A DNA stretch of 64,000 bases from assembly GCA_002862125.1 (NCBI GenBank), contig PHSP01000003.1, forward strand, positions 868,001 through 932,000, in the 5' to 3' direction. The notes below the pieces were generated by a model, which saw only the letters and a program-made list of their open reading frames with translations, ran no database searches and was not told the origin of the DNA. Below are positions 18,039 through 28,830 of the stretch, one piece after another (positions within the stretch are counted from its first letter, which is position 1; each line of letters begins with the position of its first letter). Position numbers and translations under genes: made by a program. Source of the DNA: Methylobacter sp. KS41. GTDB lineage: Bacteria; Pseudomonadota; Gammaproteobacteria; Methylococcales; Methylomonadaceae.

Positions 18039-19472
18039 TTACTGGCTTAGCTTTGCTTTCAGCATTTTATTAACCTCTCCTGGATTTGCCTTGCCTTGCA
18101 TCTCTTTCATTACCTGACCGACAAAAAAGGCAAATACTTTATCTTTACCGCTACGATATTGTTCAACCTGGCCGGGATTGCCGGCAATGATTTTGTCAAT
18201 AACAGCTTCAATTGCACTCGTGTCAGTGATTTGCTTCAAGCCTTTCGCGGCAATGATCTCATCGGCTGTAGCGGCGCTTTTCCACATTTCTTCAAATACT
18301 TGCTTGGCAATTTTACCGGAAATAGTATTGTCGCTGATGCGCGCTAATAAGCCAGCCAGACGTTTATGGTCAACAGGTGAACCGCTTATCTCCAATCCGG
18401 CTTTATTGAGAGCGGCTGAAAGTTCGCCGGTTATCCAGTTGGCGCATAACTTTGCTTCGCAACCTGAATCTTTAAGCACAGCTTCGAAATAATCAGCTAA
18501 CTGGCAAGAACAGGTAAGAATAGCCGCATTCTCTTCATCCAGGGCGTATTGATCCTTGAAACGATGCTTTTTAGCCTGTGGTAATTCAGGCAATTGTGTT
18601 TTTACCAGAGCTTTGTAATCTTCGCTAATAAAGACAGGCAACAAATCCGGATCGGGAAAATAACGGTAATCGTTGGCTTCCTCTTTGCTGCGCATGGAAC
18701 GTGTCTCATCCTTGACGGAATCATATAGGCGGGTTTCCTGAACGACTTTGCCGCCGTTTTCTATCAGCTCGATCTGGCGTTCGATTTCATGATTAATCGC
18801 TTTCTCGACAAACTTGAACGAGTTGATGTTTTTAATTTCAGCTCGGGTGCCAAATGCTTTTTGACCTTTTGGACGCACGGAAACGTTGGCGTCACAACGG
18901 AATGACCCTTCCTGCATATTGCCGTCACAAATATCCAGATAGCGCACCAGTTCATGCAGCGTTTTCATGTATGCGACGGCTTCCCTGGCGGAACGCATAT
19001 CCGGTTCGGAGACGATTTCCAGCAGCGGCGTACCGGCGCGGTTTAAATCTATGCCGGTCAAGCCGTGAAAATCCTCATGCAGCGATTTACCGGCATCTTC
19101 TTCAAGATGCGCGCGGGTGATGCCTATTTGTTTGCTATTGCCATCAACTTCAATTTCCAGATGTCCTTCGCCTACAATCGGCAATTCCATTTGACTGATT
19201 TGATAGCCTTTGGGTAAATCCGGATAAAAATAATTTTTTCTGGCAAAAACGGAATAAGGCGTGATCTCCGCTTCAATTGCCATCCCAAATAAGACTGCTT
19301 TATGTACCGCTTCTTCATTTAAAACCGGCAAAACGCCGGGTAAGCCGAGATCAATGGCACAGGCCTGGGTATTGGGTTCGGAACCATAAGCTGTGGATGC
19401 GCCGGAAAATATCTTTGATTTGGTGGCCAGTTGTGCATGAATTTCCAGGCCTATAACAGTTTCCCATTCCAT
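18039..19472 (-). CDS. gatB: Asp-tRNA(Asn)/Glu-tRNA(Gln) amidotransferase subunit B
   Basis: 477 residues from the Met of [15 protein letters not shown], the conserved family start; the open frame extends 24 residues further but overlaps the gatA end. The GatB kinase core has [21 protein letters not shown] and [12 protein letters not shown]; the C-terminal YqeY-like tail is complete. GatB phosphorylates the mischarged Glu- or Asp-tRNA and the ammonia comes from GatA. It is last in gatC-gatA-gatB. Confidence 0.97.
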   Translation of the reverse strand: MEWETVIGLEIHAQLATKSKIFSGASTAYGSEPNTQACAIDLGLPGVLPVLNEEAVHKAVLFGMAIEAEITPYSVFARKNYFYPDLPKGYQISQMELPIVGEGHLEIEVDGNSKQIGITRAHLEEDAGKSLHEDFHGLTGIDLNRAGTPLLEIVSEPDMRSAREAVAYMKTLHELVRYLDICDGNMQEGSFRCDANVSVRPKGQKAFGTRAEIKNINSFKFVEKAINHEIERQIELIENGGKVVQETRLYDSVKDETRSMRSKEEANDYRYFPDPDLLPVFISEDYKALVKTQLPELPQAKKHRFKDQYALDEENAAILTCSCQLADYFEAVLKDSGCEAKLCANWITGELSAALNKAGLEISGSPVDHKRLAGLLARISDNTISGKIAKQVFEEMWKSAATADEIIAAKGLKQITDTSAIEAVIDKIIAGNPGQVEQYRSGKDKVFAFFVGQVMKEMQGKANPGEVNKMLKAKLSQ

Positions 19473-19482
19473 TACTATCTCC

Positions 19483-20934
19483 TTACTCAAAACCTTTAGG
19501 GGTTTGTTGATGCCAGTCTGTGACCTGTTGGTACTGATGGGCAATGTTCAACAACATGTCTTCTGCAAAATAATTACCGATAATTTGCAAGCCTACGGGC
19601 ATTTCCGCTATAAATCCGGCAGGGATTGATAGGGCCGGAACGCCTGCAAGGTTGATGGCAATGGTATAAATATCGGATAAATACATTTCGATCGGGTCGC
19701 CCATTTTTTCACCGATGCCAAAAGCGGTCGCCGGTGTGACAGGGCCCATAATCACATCAACTTCCGACAATGCATTTTTGAAGTCGTCGCTGATTAAACG
19801 CCGGATTTTTTGCGCTTTAATATAATAAGCCTCGTAGTACCCTGCGGATAAAGCATAAGTGCCCATGAGAATACGGCGTTTAACTTCCTTGCCAAAACCC
19901 TCGCCACGAGTGCGGGTATAAAGATCGGTTAAATCCGCCGGGTTTTCACAACGATAGCCAAATCGCACGCCGTCGAAACGCGATAGGTTGGCAGAGCATT
20001 CAGCGGGCGCAATGACATAATAAGCAGGGATGGCCAACTTGAGATTAGGCATGGAGATTTCTTTGATTTCCGCTCCTAATTTACGATATTCATTGATAGC
20101 GGCTTCAAGAGTTGCCGCTATATGGCTGTTTAGGCCGTCGCTAAAAAATTCTTTTGGTAAGCCGATTTTTAAACCCGCAATAGATTTATTCAGTCCGGCG
20201 CTATAATCCGGTACCGGGCAATTAACACTGGTTGAGTCCTTTTCATCAAATCCAGCCATTGTTTGCAACAGAATAGCCGCATCTTCGGCGCTATGCGCCA
20301 TAGGGCCGCCCTGATCCAGGCTTGAGGCATAGGCAATCATGCCGTAGCGGGACACGCGCCCGTAAGTGGGCTTTAACCCGGTAATCCCGCACAAAGCCGC
20401 AGGTTGACGTATTGAGCCGCCGGTATCGGTGCCGGTTGCACAGGCGGCTAACCGTGCAGCGACTGCTGCTGCCGAACCGCCGGATGAGCCGCCTGGAACC
20501 GCCTGGGTGTTCCACGGATTTTTAACGGCGCCGTAATAACTGGTTTCATTAGATGAGCCCATTGCAAATTCATCCATATTGAGTTTACCCAGCATCACGG
20601 CGCCGGCCTGATTAAATTTTTCTACAACAGTGGCGTTGTAGGGTGCGGTAAAATTATCGAGCATTTTCGAACCGCAGGTGGTTTTAACGTCCAGGGTGCA
20701 AAAAATGTCTTTATGAGCGATTGGTATGCCGGTCAACAGTTCAGCCTTGCCTTCAGCCAGCCGGACATCTGCGGCTTTGGCGTTTAGCAGCGCATCCTCT
20801 TCGGTAACAGTGATATAGGCGTTCAGGTGTCGGTGTTGCCTGATTCTGTTCAAAAAGGACTGGGTTAACTCCAGGCTGGAAAATTCTCTTGAGCGCAAAC
20901 CCCGTACTAAATCCGGCAATGTTTTAGTGTGCAT
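19483..20934 (-). CDS. gatA: Asp-tRNA(Asn)/Glu-tRNA(Gln) amidotransferase subunit A
   Basis: 483 residues. The amidase triad is visible: Lys in IAHKDIF, the cis-Ser in [10 protein letters not shown], and the nucleophile Ser in [12 protein letters not shown]. It hydrolyses glutamine and passes ammonia to GatB. It lies 15 bases after gatC and 10 bases before gatB. Presence of gatCAB means that at least one of Gln-tRNA or Asn-tRNA is made by the indirect route. Confidence 0.97.
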   Translation of the reverse strand: MHTKTLPDLVRGLRSREFSSLELTQSFLNRIRQHRHLNAYITVTEEDALLNAKAADVRLAEGKAELLTGIPIAHKDIFCTLDVKTTCGSKMLDNFTAPYNATVVEKFNQAGAVMLGKLNMDEFAMGSSNETSYYGAVKNPWNTQAVPGGSSGGSAAAVAARLAACATGTDTGGSIRQPAALCGITGLKPTYGRVSRYGMIAYASSLDQGGPMAHSAEDAAILLQTMAGFDEKDSTSVNCPVPDYSAGLNKSIAGLKIGLPKEFFSDGLNSHIAATLEAAINEYRKLGAEIKEISMPNLKLAIPAYYVIAPAECSANLSRFDGVRFGYRCENPADLTDLYTRTRGEGFGKEVKRRILMGTYALSAGYYEAYYIKAQKIRRLISDDFKNALSEVDVIMGPVTPATAFGIGEKMGDPIEMYLSDIYTIAINLAGVPALSIPAGFIAEMPVGLQIIGNYFAEDMLLNIAHQYQQVTDWHQQTPKGFE

Positions 20935-20949
20935 TATTGTGTGTTCTCT

Positions 20950-21237
20950 CTACTCAATGACTTTCGGCACTAAATAAAGTCCCGCTTCGACTTGTGGAGC
21001 AATAGCCATAAATTTTTCGCGATTATTCTGTTCAGTGATGACATCGGCTCTCAAGCGCTGCGCTTGACCCATCGGGTGAGCCATAGGTTCGACATTATCG
21101 GTATTTAAATCACTCATTCGTGTCATCAAGTCGAGCATGCCTGACAGATCTTTCGCATAGGATTCAACATCCCGTTTGTCAATTCCCAGGCGCGCCAAAT
21201 GCGCAATTTTGTTTACATCATCTGCCGTTAACGACAT
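20950..21237 (-). CDS. gatC: Asp-tRNA(Asn)/Glu-tRNA(Gln) amidotransferase subunit C
   Basis: 95 residues from MSLTADDVNKIAHLARLG. An ATG four codons upstream (21249) is possible, but GGAGAC at 7 bases before 21237 makes a good SD there. The conserved DNVEPMAHP block that threads between GatA and GatB is present. First gene of the operon. Confidence 0.95.
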   Translation of the reverse strand: MSLTADDVNKIAHLARLGIDKRDVESYAKDLSGMLDLMTRMSDLNTDNVEPMAHPMGQAQRLRADVITEQNNREKFMAIAPQVEAGLYLVPKVIE

Positions 21238-21424
21238 TTTTGTCTCCATATTTTAATCAGTAAGAAAGGTAAAAGATGCGTTATGGACAAACTAAATTAT
21301 GCCTCTCTTGGCGTTTATCTAGCCTATTCCTATTCCTTGCGGCATATTTTACTACAAATAACATACTTATATCTTGCTCAAATACCCGCTTGATTGATAA
21401 AGTACAACAATTTTTATTCCCTAA

Positions 21425-22486
<1,062 letters not shown>

Positions 22487-22514
22487 TTACGACCCTCATT
22501 AATCGTTTATTCTG

Positions 22515-22555
22515 GCTGCGACCGGGTGTTCCTAATTCCGGTTGCGGCATTTTTT
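22515..22555 (+). terminator. Terminator or attenuator between mreB and mreC
   Basis: GCTGCGACCGG (22515-22525) pairs with CCGGTTGCGGC (22538-22548), with two G-U pairs, followed by six T. It sits inside the mre series, so it probably lowers expression of the genes downstream relative to mreB. Confidence 0.75.
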
Positions 22556-22579
22556 AACTGATAATTCGAGGCATCCGCT

Positions 22580-23467
22580 ATAAAACTTTTATTTGCCACT
22601 GGGCCATCACTCAACACCAGGCTAGTGTTAGCAGTCCTCGCTTCAACTATTTTGCTGACGACAGAATACAGAAGTCCGCGCTTGGACCCGGTAAGAACTA
22701 CACTATCTTTTTTTGTTGACCCATTAAAATATCTGGTCGATTTGCCTACGGTTCTGGTTGGACAGGCTGCTGAGTCGGTGAGCTCATACCGGACATTAAA
22801 AAAGGAAAACGGAAGATTGCGTGAAGAACAACTTATCGATCAAACCAGGCTGCTTAAATTCGAGGCTCTGGAAAAAGAAAATATCCGTTTGCGCGCGTTA
22901 TTGGAAAACTCCTTTAAACTTGGCGAGCAGGTGCTGGTTGCAGAGTTGTTATCAATCAATACGGCGCCCTATGAACATATCGTCGTAGTCAACAAAGGCA
23001 CGCGTTTCGGCGTTCACCCTCAGCAGCCGGTATTGGATGCCAACGGTGTTGTCGGACAGGTTTTCCGCGCATTGCCGTTCACCTCGGAAATCATGTTGAT
23101 TACCGATCCGAATCACGCTATTCCCGTTCAGGTCAACCGTAATGGTTTATTAACTATTGCGGTTGGCAGCGGTCAACTGAACCGGCTTGTGCTGCCTTAC
23201 TTGCCTGGCAATGCAGATATCAGGCCGGGTGACTTACTGATTACCTCGGGTTTAGGCGGCACTTTTCCTCAAGGTTATCCCGTAGCAGTAGTGGATGAAT
23301 TTACCTCGCAACCTAACAAGGCATTTGCGACCATTACCGCCACCCCAAAAGCCTTGTTAGACCGTAACAGAGAATTGATGATAGTCTGGAGCAAAACAAA
23401 GCCCGTGCCGCTCATTTCAAAACCGGTTGAAAACGATCCCGAGGCTAAGGCTCATGCAGTTGAATAG
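22580..23467 (+). CDS. mreC: Rod shape-determining protein MreC (apparent ATA start)
   Basis: 295 residues if translation starts at ATA 22580. The family start MKPxFxxGPSLxxRL is matched by I-KLLFATGPSLNTRL, and GAGG (22567-22570) is a fitting SD 9 bases ahead. No ATG, GTG or TTG is in frame between the stop at 22562 and GTG 22625; starting at that GTG would remove the cytoplasmic tail and part of the membrane anchor. The membrane helix is LVLAVLASTILL, then a coiled coil and the two beta domains with LITSGLGGTFPQGYPVA. MreC links MreB to the periplasmic wall enzymes. It overlaps mreD by 14 bases. Confidence 0.9.
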   Translation: MKLLFATGPSLNTRLVLAVLASTILLTTEYRSPRLDPVRTTLSFFVDPLKYLVDLPTVLVGQAAESVSSYRTLKKENGRLREEQLIDQTRLLKFEALEKENIRLRALLENSFKLGEQVLVAELLSINTAPYEHIVVVNKGTRFGVHPQQPVLDANGVVGQVFRALPFTSEIMLITDPNHAIPVQVNRNGLLTIAVGSGQLNRLVLPYLPGNADIRPGDLLITSGLGGTFPQGYPVAVVDEFTSQPNKAFATITATPKALLDRNRELMIVWSKTKPVPLISKPVENDPEAKAHAVE

Positions 23468-23939
23468 CTACACCGGGTTTTTTCGGATTATAATGACCCT
23501 TGTGGTGGCGATGTGTTTACGAATTGTTCCATGGCCGGGAGCAATTGCGGCATTCAATCCGGACTGGGTGCTGTTGGCGCTTATTTATTGGTCGCTTGCG
23601 GTGCCTGAAAATGTGGGTATTTTTCATGCCTGGACATTTGGCTTGCTTACGGATGTGTTAACCGGGCGATTGCTCGGCCAATATGCTTTGGCTTATTCAC
23701 TGGTCATCTATATCTGTCTTAAGCTGCACAAACGTTTACGTCAATTCCCTATAATACAACAGGGATTATTTATCTTTTTCTGTCTGTTATTATCCCAACT
23801 ATTGCTGTTTTTTATAAAAAACCTTCAGCACCCTGCGCAACTTCATGCCTCTTTCTGGCTGCCTGTTTTTACCGGAACCTTATGTTGGCCCTTGATCTAT
23901 ACTCTGTTGCGGTTCGTCCGCTTGTCACGGCGCCTTTGA
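23454..23939 (+). CDS. mreD: Rod shape-determining protein MreD
   Basis: 161 residues from ATG 23454, inside the end of mreC. It has four to five membrane helices and the MreD block PDWVLLALIYWSLAVP followed by WTFGLLTDVLTGRLLGQYALAY. It is an integral membrane partner of MreC in the elongasome. Confidence 0.95.
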   Translation: MQLNSYTGFFRIIMTLVVAMCLRIVPWPGAIAAFNPDWVLLALIYWSLAVPENVGIFHAWTFGLLTDVLTGRLLGQYALAYSLVIYICLKLHKRLRQFPIIQQGLFIFFCLLLSQLLLFFIKNLQHPAQLHASFWLPVFTGTLCWPLIYTLLRFVRLSRRL

Positions 23940-23957
23940 TAATTCACGCTTCAACTC

Positions 23958-25802
23958 ATGTCTGATATTTATGTTATTAAAGACCATTCGGTAGAAAACC
24001 GTCTGTTTTTAAATCGCATTGTTGCAGCTTCCATAGTTATTGTTCTCTTAACGGCGGTTTTGATTGTTCGTCTCATTTACCTGCAAATCGTCGGTCATGA
24101 ACATTATTCGTCGCTGGCAAAAGATAACAGCATTAAAATCGTTCCTTTAACCCCAACCAGAGGCATGATCTATGACCGGCACGGAAAAGTTTTGGCCGAA
24201 AACACGCCGTCTTACAGTTTGGAGCTCATACCGGAGCAAATCAGCGACATGGATGATACTTTGTCGCGCTTGCAAAAACTGCTGGATATATCTCCTGAAA
24301 AAATCGAGCAATTTCAAAAACTGAGAAAACGTCAAAAACGCTTCGTCAGTACGCCGCTGTTATTAAGCATGAACGATGAAGAGCTGGCAAAATTTGCCGT
24401 AGCCAGGCCGTATTTCCCTGGCGTCGATATTCACACGCAGCTGGTCCGGCATTACCCCTACAGCGATTTAATGGCTCATGTCATTGGCTACGTAGGCCGT
24501 ATTAACGAGGCAGAAGTAAAGGAATTGCCCGTAGCTGAATACAGAGGATCTACTCATATCGGCAAACTGGGCATAGAGAGTTCATATGAAAAAGAACTGC
24601 ATGGCAAAACCGGTTATGCAGAAATAGAAACCAATGTCCATGCCAGGCTTCTTAACACACTGAATGAAGTTAATCCGGAACCAGGCGCAAATCTTTATTT
24701 AACCCTGGATATTGATTTACAAAAAACGGCATACGATGCCTTGGGCGACTTCAACGGAGCCGTCGTCGCTATTGAAATAAAAACCGGGGGCGTATTAGTC
24801 TTCGTCAGCCGCCCGGGCTTCGATCCAAATCCTTTTGTTGTCGGCATAGCCAATGACGCCTATCAAGCGTTGCGATTATCGGAAAACCAGCCGCTCTATA
24901 ATCGGGCTCTACGCGGGCTCTATCCGCCCGGCTCAACAATCAAGCCTTTTATTGCCTTGGCTGGTCTTGAATATGAGGCTGTCAGCCCCCAGCAAAATCT
25001 CTTTTGCCCCGGTTATTATCAGTTACCCGGAGTAAGTCATCAATATAGAGACTGGAAAAAAGGGGGGCATGGTTCAGTTAACTTAAACAAAGCCATTACT
25101 GAATCTTGCGACGTGTATTTTTATCGGCTGGCTTCGGCACTGGGTATAGATCATATACACAGTTTTTTACAAAGATTTGGCTTTGGTGAAAAATCCGGCA
25201 TTGATCTGGTCGGCGAGAAATCCGGATTGCTGCCCTCGCGCGAGTGGAAGCGTGACCGGAAAAATCAGGCATGGTACCCCGGAGAAACCGTCATCACGGG
25301 CATAGGCCAAGGGTATCTTCAGGTTTCCCCTTTGCAGCTGGCCAGAGCCACGGCGACGCTGGCGAATAAAGGTAAGGTTGTCACGCCCTTTCTGGTGGAC
25401 AAAATTGTTGGCCCGCATGAAACCCGGCCTGGCCCTGAAATTCATAAAGACGCTATTCCTCTCAACCCTAATAATGTTAATACGGTTATTGAAGGGATGA
25501 TCAATGTTGTTCATAGCGCGCATGGTACAGCCAAGGGCATTAACAAGGATATCAACTATCAAATTGCGGGTAAAACAGGAACCGCCCAGGTTTTGGGGAT
25601 TAAACAAAATGCAAAATATAACGAAAGCAGCATCGACTTTAAATATCGCGACCACGCATTATTTATTTCTTTCGCCCCGGCAAATGATCCTAAAATTGCG
25701 GTAGCTGTCATTGCAGAAAATGGCGGTCACGGCGGTTCAGTCGCCGCGCCTATTGCAGGGCGGGTAATCAAGCAATTCTTAAAGGAAAATAATGAAAACT
25801 GA
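23958..25802 (+). CDS. mrdA: Penicillin-binding protein 2 (peptidoglycan transpeptidase)
   Basis: 614 residues. There is one N-terminal membrane helix (about 22-45), a pedestal domain with RGMIYDRHGKVLAEN, and a transpeptidase domain with active Ser S326 (GSTIKPF), the second box SCDVY and KTGT from K539 (AGKTGTAQV). It cross-links wall peptides during rod elongation with RodA, whose gene overlaps it by 11 bases. Confidence 0.97.
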   Translation: MSDIYVIKDHSVENRLFLNRIVAASIVIVLLTAVLIVRLIYLQIVGHEHYSSLAKDNSIKIVPLTPTRGMIYDRHGKVLAENTPSYSLELIPEQISDMDDTLSRLQKLLDISPEKIEQFQKLRKRQKRFVSTPLLLSMNDEELAKFAVARPYFPGVDIHTQLVRHYPYSDLMAHVIGYVGRINEAEVKELPVAEYRGSTHIGKLGIESSYEKELHGKTGYAEIETNVHARLLNTLNEVNPEPGANLYLTLDIDLQKTAYDALGDFNGAVVAIEIKTGGVLVFVSRPGFDPNPFVVGIANDAYQALRLSENQPLYNRALRGLYPPGSTIKPFIALAGLEYEAVSPQQNLFCPGYYQLPGVSHQYRDWKKGGHGSVNLNKAITESCDVYFYRLASALGIDHIHSFLQRFGFGEKSGIDLVGEKSGLLPSREWKRDRKNQAWYPGETVITGIGQGYLQVSPLQLARATATLANKGKVVTPFLVDKIVGPHETRPGPEIHKDAIPLNPNNVNTVIEGMINVVHSAHGTAKGINKDINYQIAGKTGTAQVLGIKQNAKYNESSIDFKYRDHALFISFAPANDPKIAVAVIAENGGHGGSVAAPIAGRVIKQFLKENNEN

Positions 25803-26916
25803 AACCCGCCATGAACAATTTCAACCGCCTTCTGCAATTGGTACCGTCCTCAGAAAACTGCACATAGACATCCCTCTGTTCGTAGGCTTATTGCTCACTT
25901 CAATGCTAAGCTTCGTGATTCTTTACAGCTCAGGCAGTCAGGATGTGAGCATGCTGATGCGTCAGGTCGGCCGTGTCGGGCTGGCTTTTCTTTTAATGAT
26001 TATATTGGCTCATATAGATCCCTATCAGTTTAAACGATATTCTACGCTACTGTTCGGTTTTGGCATCTTCCTGCTCATTGCCGTATTAATCATGGGACAG
26101 ATAGGCAAAGGCGCGCAGCGCTGGCTTGAATTGGGTGTTTTTCGCTTCCAGCCGTCAGAAATGATTAAAATCACAACGCCGATGATGATCGCCTGGTATT
26201 TGGCGGAATACCCGTTGCCGCCAAAAGCCAAACAGCTGTTTATAGCTACGATTCTTATCGTTATTCCTACCTTGTTAATCGCTAAGCAGCCTGATTTGGG
26301 TACGGCCTTGCTCGTTGCAAGTTCGGGAGCGGGCGTACTGTTTTTCGCCGGCCTTTCCTGGTGGTTAATAATCGTGATCATCGCGGCGCTGTCTTCATTA
26401 ACGCCCATCATTTGGCATTTTATGCGCGATTATCAACGCGACCGGGTGCTCACTTTTTTAAATCCTGAAAGTGATCCGCTGGGCAGAGGCTACCATATTA
26501 TTCAATCAAAAATAGCCATTGGTTCTGGCGGCATTTATGGCAAAGGCTGGATGGGCAGCACCCAATCGGAGCTGGATTTTTTGCCGGAAAGTTCTACCGA
26601 TTTTATTTTTGCCGTATTTGCCGAAGAATTCGGATTATTCGGCTGTCTGGCCTTGTTAGTTCTGTATCTGTTAATTATCGCTCGTTGCCTATATATCTCA
26701 AGCCAGGCTCAGGACAGCTACAGCCGGCTATTGGCGGGCAGCCTGGCCTTTACTTTTTTTGTTTATGTTTTTGTCAACATCGGCATGGTCATAGGTATTC
26801 TCCCGGTGGTCGGGGTTCCTTTGCCTTTGATTAGTTATGGCGGCACATCCATTGTTACTCTGCTATCCGGTTTTGGCATTCTGATGTCAATTCACACCCA
26901 TAAAAAATTTCGATAA
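25792..26916 (+). CDS. rodA: SEDS glycosyltransferase RodA
   Basis: 374 residues with about ten membrane helices. SEDS landmarks are GKGAQRWLELGVFRFQPSE (catalytic-site region), LIAKQPDLGTA and the C-terminal GVPLPLISYGGTS. RodA polymerises lipid II with PBP2. Overlap with mrdA indicates coupling. Confidence 0.97.
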   Translation: MKTETRHEQFQPPSAIGTVLRKLHIDIPLFVGLLLTSMLSFVILYSSGSQDVSMLMRQVGRVGLAFLLMIILAHIDPYQFKRYSTLLFGFGIFLLIAVLIMGQIGKGAQRWLELGVFRFQPSEMIKITTPMMIAWYLAEYPLPPKAKQLFIATILIVIPTLLIAKQPDLGTALLVASSGAGVLFFAGLSWWLIIVIIAALSSLTPIIWHFMRDYQRDRVLTFLNPESDPLGRGYHIIQSKIAIGSGGIYGKGWMGSTQSELDFLPESSTDFIFAVFAEEFGLFGCLALLVLYLLIIARCLYISSQAQDSYSRLLAGSLAFTFFVYVFVNIGMVIGILPVVGVPLPLISYGGTSIVTLLSGFGILMSIHTHKKFR

Positions 26917-26922
26917 CGCTAA

Positions 26923-27972
26923 ATGAATATGAAACAAGCTGAACACGCAAGGTTAAATAGGCGAAATAACCAACCGTTGTTCCGGTTAAAAAATCTGGCT
27001 TGTGTCTTATGTTTTTCACTCATCTCCTGCGCCGGCAACATAAAAGACAACGGAGAAGTTAATGTGTTTATCAGCAAAATGGTAACAATACACCATTTTG
27101 ACGAATCCCAACTTAATGAGCTTTTTCAATCCGTCGATATAAAAGAGGATATTCTTAAAAAGATTTCGTCGCCCGCGGAAGGAATGCCTTGGTATAAATA
27201 CCGAAAAATATTCATGACGGATGCGCGTATTAACGGCGGTGTAAAATTTTGGCGGGAAAATGAGCCGGCATTGACTTCTATTGAGAAACAGACGGGTGTT
27301 CCAGCGGAAATCATTATTGCCATCATCGGCGTTGAAACCCTTTATGGACAAAAGACCGGCAACTACCGGGTAATCGATGCGCTTTCAACGCTGTCCTTTG
27401 CCTATCCTCCACGAAGTAAATTCTTTCTTGGCGAGCTGGAAAACTTTTTGCTGCTGTGCCGCGATGAGCATATTAATCCGCTGGATCCGCTTGGCTCTTA
27501 CGCCGGCGCAATGGGAGTGCCGCAATTTATGCCTAGCAGTTTCATGGCCTATGCCGCCGATTTTGATAACGATAGGCATCGGGATATCTGGCATAACAAA
27601 AGCGATGTTATCGCCAGTGTTGCCAATTACTTTGTTAAGCATCAGTGGCGGACCGGTCAAGCCATTGCTATACCAGTGAGCGCGACAGGGGAAAATTATA
27701 AGGCCGCATTAAACGGAGGTCTTAAGCCTGACTTAAGTCTTGCCGAGTTAGAATCCCTCAACTTAAAAATATCGAGGCCAATACCTTTAATCACTAAAGT
27801 AAAACTGCTTGCTTTTGAACAGGAACCAAATGGACAAAAACCAGGCGAAGAACTCTGGGCGGGGCTGGACAACTTTTATGTCATTACCCGGTACAACCAC
27901 AGTCCTTTATACGCGCTGGCTGTTTATCAGTTAAGTCAATCTATTTTAAATAAAAAAGGCACTTTTCCATGA
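26923..27972 (+). CDS. mltB: Membrane-bound lytic murein transglycosylase B
   Basis: 349 residues. The N-terminus carries a lipobox (SLISC) after a hydrophobic stretch, so it is an outer-membrane lipoprotein. The catalytic Glu is in IIGVETLYGQ; GSYAGAMGVPQFMPSS and the DFDNDRHRD loop are typical of the family. It cleaves the glycan strand to anhydromuropeptides. It lies 6 bases after rodA and overlaps rlpA by 4 (ATGA). Confidence 0.95.
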   Translation: MNMKQAEHARLNRRNNQPLFRLKNLACVLCFSLISCAGNIKDNGEVNVFISKMVTIHHFDESQLNELFQSVDIKEDILKKISSPAEGMPWYKYRKIFMTDARINGGVKFWRENEPALTSIEKQTGVPAEIIIAIIGVETLYGQKTGNYRVIDALSTLSFAYPPRSKFFLGELENFLLLCRDEHINPLDPLGSYAGAMGVPQFMPSSFMAYAADFDNDRHRDIWHNKSDVIASVANYFVKHQWRTGQAIAIPVSATGENYKAALNGGLKPDLSLAELESLNLKISRPIPLITKVKLLAFEQEPNGQKPGEELWAGLDNFYVITRYNHSPLYALAVYQLSQSILNKKGTFP

Positions 27973-28796
27973 TAAAGCTCCTATTAGCAATTATAATGAT
28001 CGCCCTATACGGGTGTTCAACAGAACAAGTTAAAACCGGCTACGCTAATTTTCAGCCCCCGGTCATTAATGATCAAACGCCTCACGCGCTAGCCAAAAAT
28101 CGAATAAGACATCATTCTATCCTACGAATGAACAGTCATGATGAGGCTAATGAAACCGCCCAACAAGAAAGTCTGCTGCCGCGTATTGCACGGTACATAA
28201 TACAAGGGGTTGCCTCGTGGTATGGCCCCGGTTTTCATGGTAAAAAAACCGCAACCGGTGAAATTTTTGACATGTATGCCATGACCGCAGCTCATAAAAC
28301 GCTGCCTATTCCATCTTACGCCCAGGTAACCAATCTCGAAAATAAGCGTAGCATCATTGTCAGAATAAATGACAGGGGCCCGTTTGTCGGCAATAGGGAG
28401 CTGGATTTGTCCTATGCGGCTGCAAAAATTCTGGATATGGATGAAGGCGGCACAGGGGCGGTAGAAATTAAGGTAATATCGCCTAGTCAGGCCTTGCCTC
28501 AAATGCAAAAAAATGCCTCTAAACGGGAGCAAAATGTCTATTTGCAGGTTGGCAGTTTTGGCAGTGTCAAAAAGGCTATGAAATTAAAAAACAAAATTGC
28601 CGCTAATAATTTGCCGGAACCGGATATCCGCTCCTCTACCTACAAAAAATCCACACTTTACAAAGTTCAATTGGGACCGATAAATTCTACAGCCACCGCA
28701 AAACAACTGAATGAACAGTTGGCAAAAATAGGCATAACCGATACACAATTTGTCACTGAATCCAGACAATCTGAAAGTTCGCGTGTTACAATGTAA
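27969..28796 (+). CDS. rlpA: Septal ring lytic transglycosylase lipoprotein RlpA
   Basis: 275 residues with lipobox LYGC at about residue 16. The double-psi barrel has GVASWYGPGFHGKKTATGE and RINDRGPFVGNRELDLS, including the catalytic-type Asp and His positions. The C-terminal SPOR domain (VYLQVGSFGSVKKAMKL) binds denuded glycan. It belongs to the usual mrdA-rodA-rlpA-dacA order. Confidence 0.95.
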   Translation: MIKLLLAIIMIALYGCSTEQVKTGYANFQPPVINDQTPHALAKNRIRHHSILRMNSHDEANETAQQESLLPRIARYIIQGVASWYGPGFHGKKTATGEIFDMYAMTAAHKTLPIPSYAQVTNLENKRSIIVRINDRGPFVGNRELDLSYAAAKILDMDEGGTGAVEIKVISPSQALPQMQKNASKREQNVYLQVGSFGSVKKAMKLKNKIAANNLPEPDIRSSTYKKSTLYKVQLGPINSTATAKQLNEQLAKIGITDTQFVTESRQSESSRVTM

Positions 28797-28830
28797 GGAA
28801 ATATTGTTTTACTGCCGATTTTAACGAGCC

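Noticed and set aside
22625-22627. GTG as mreC start
   Set aside because: It would cut off the conserved first 15 residues of MreC, which are present in frame upstream.
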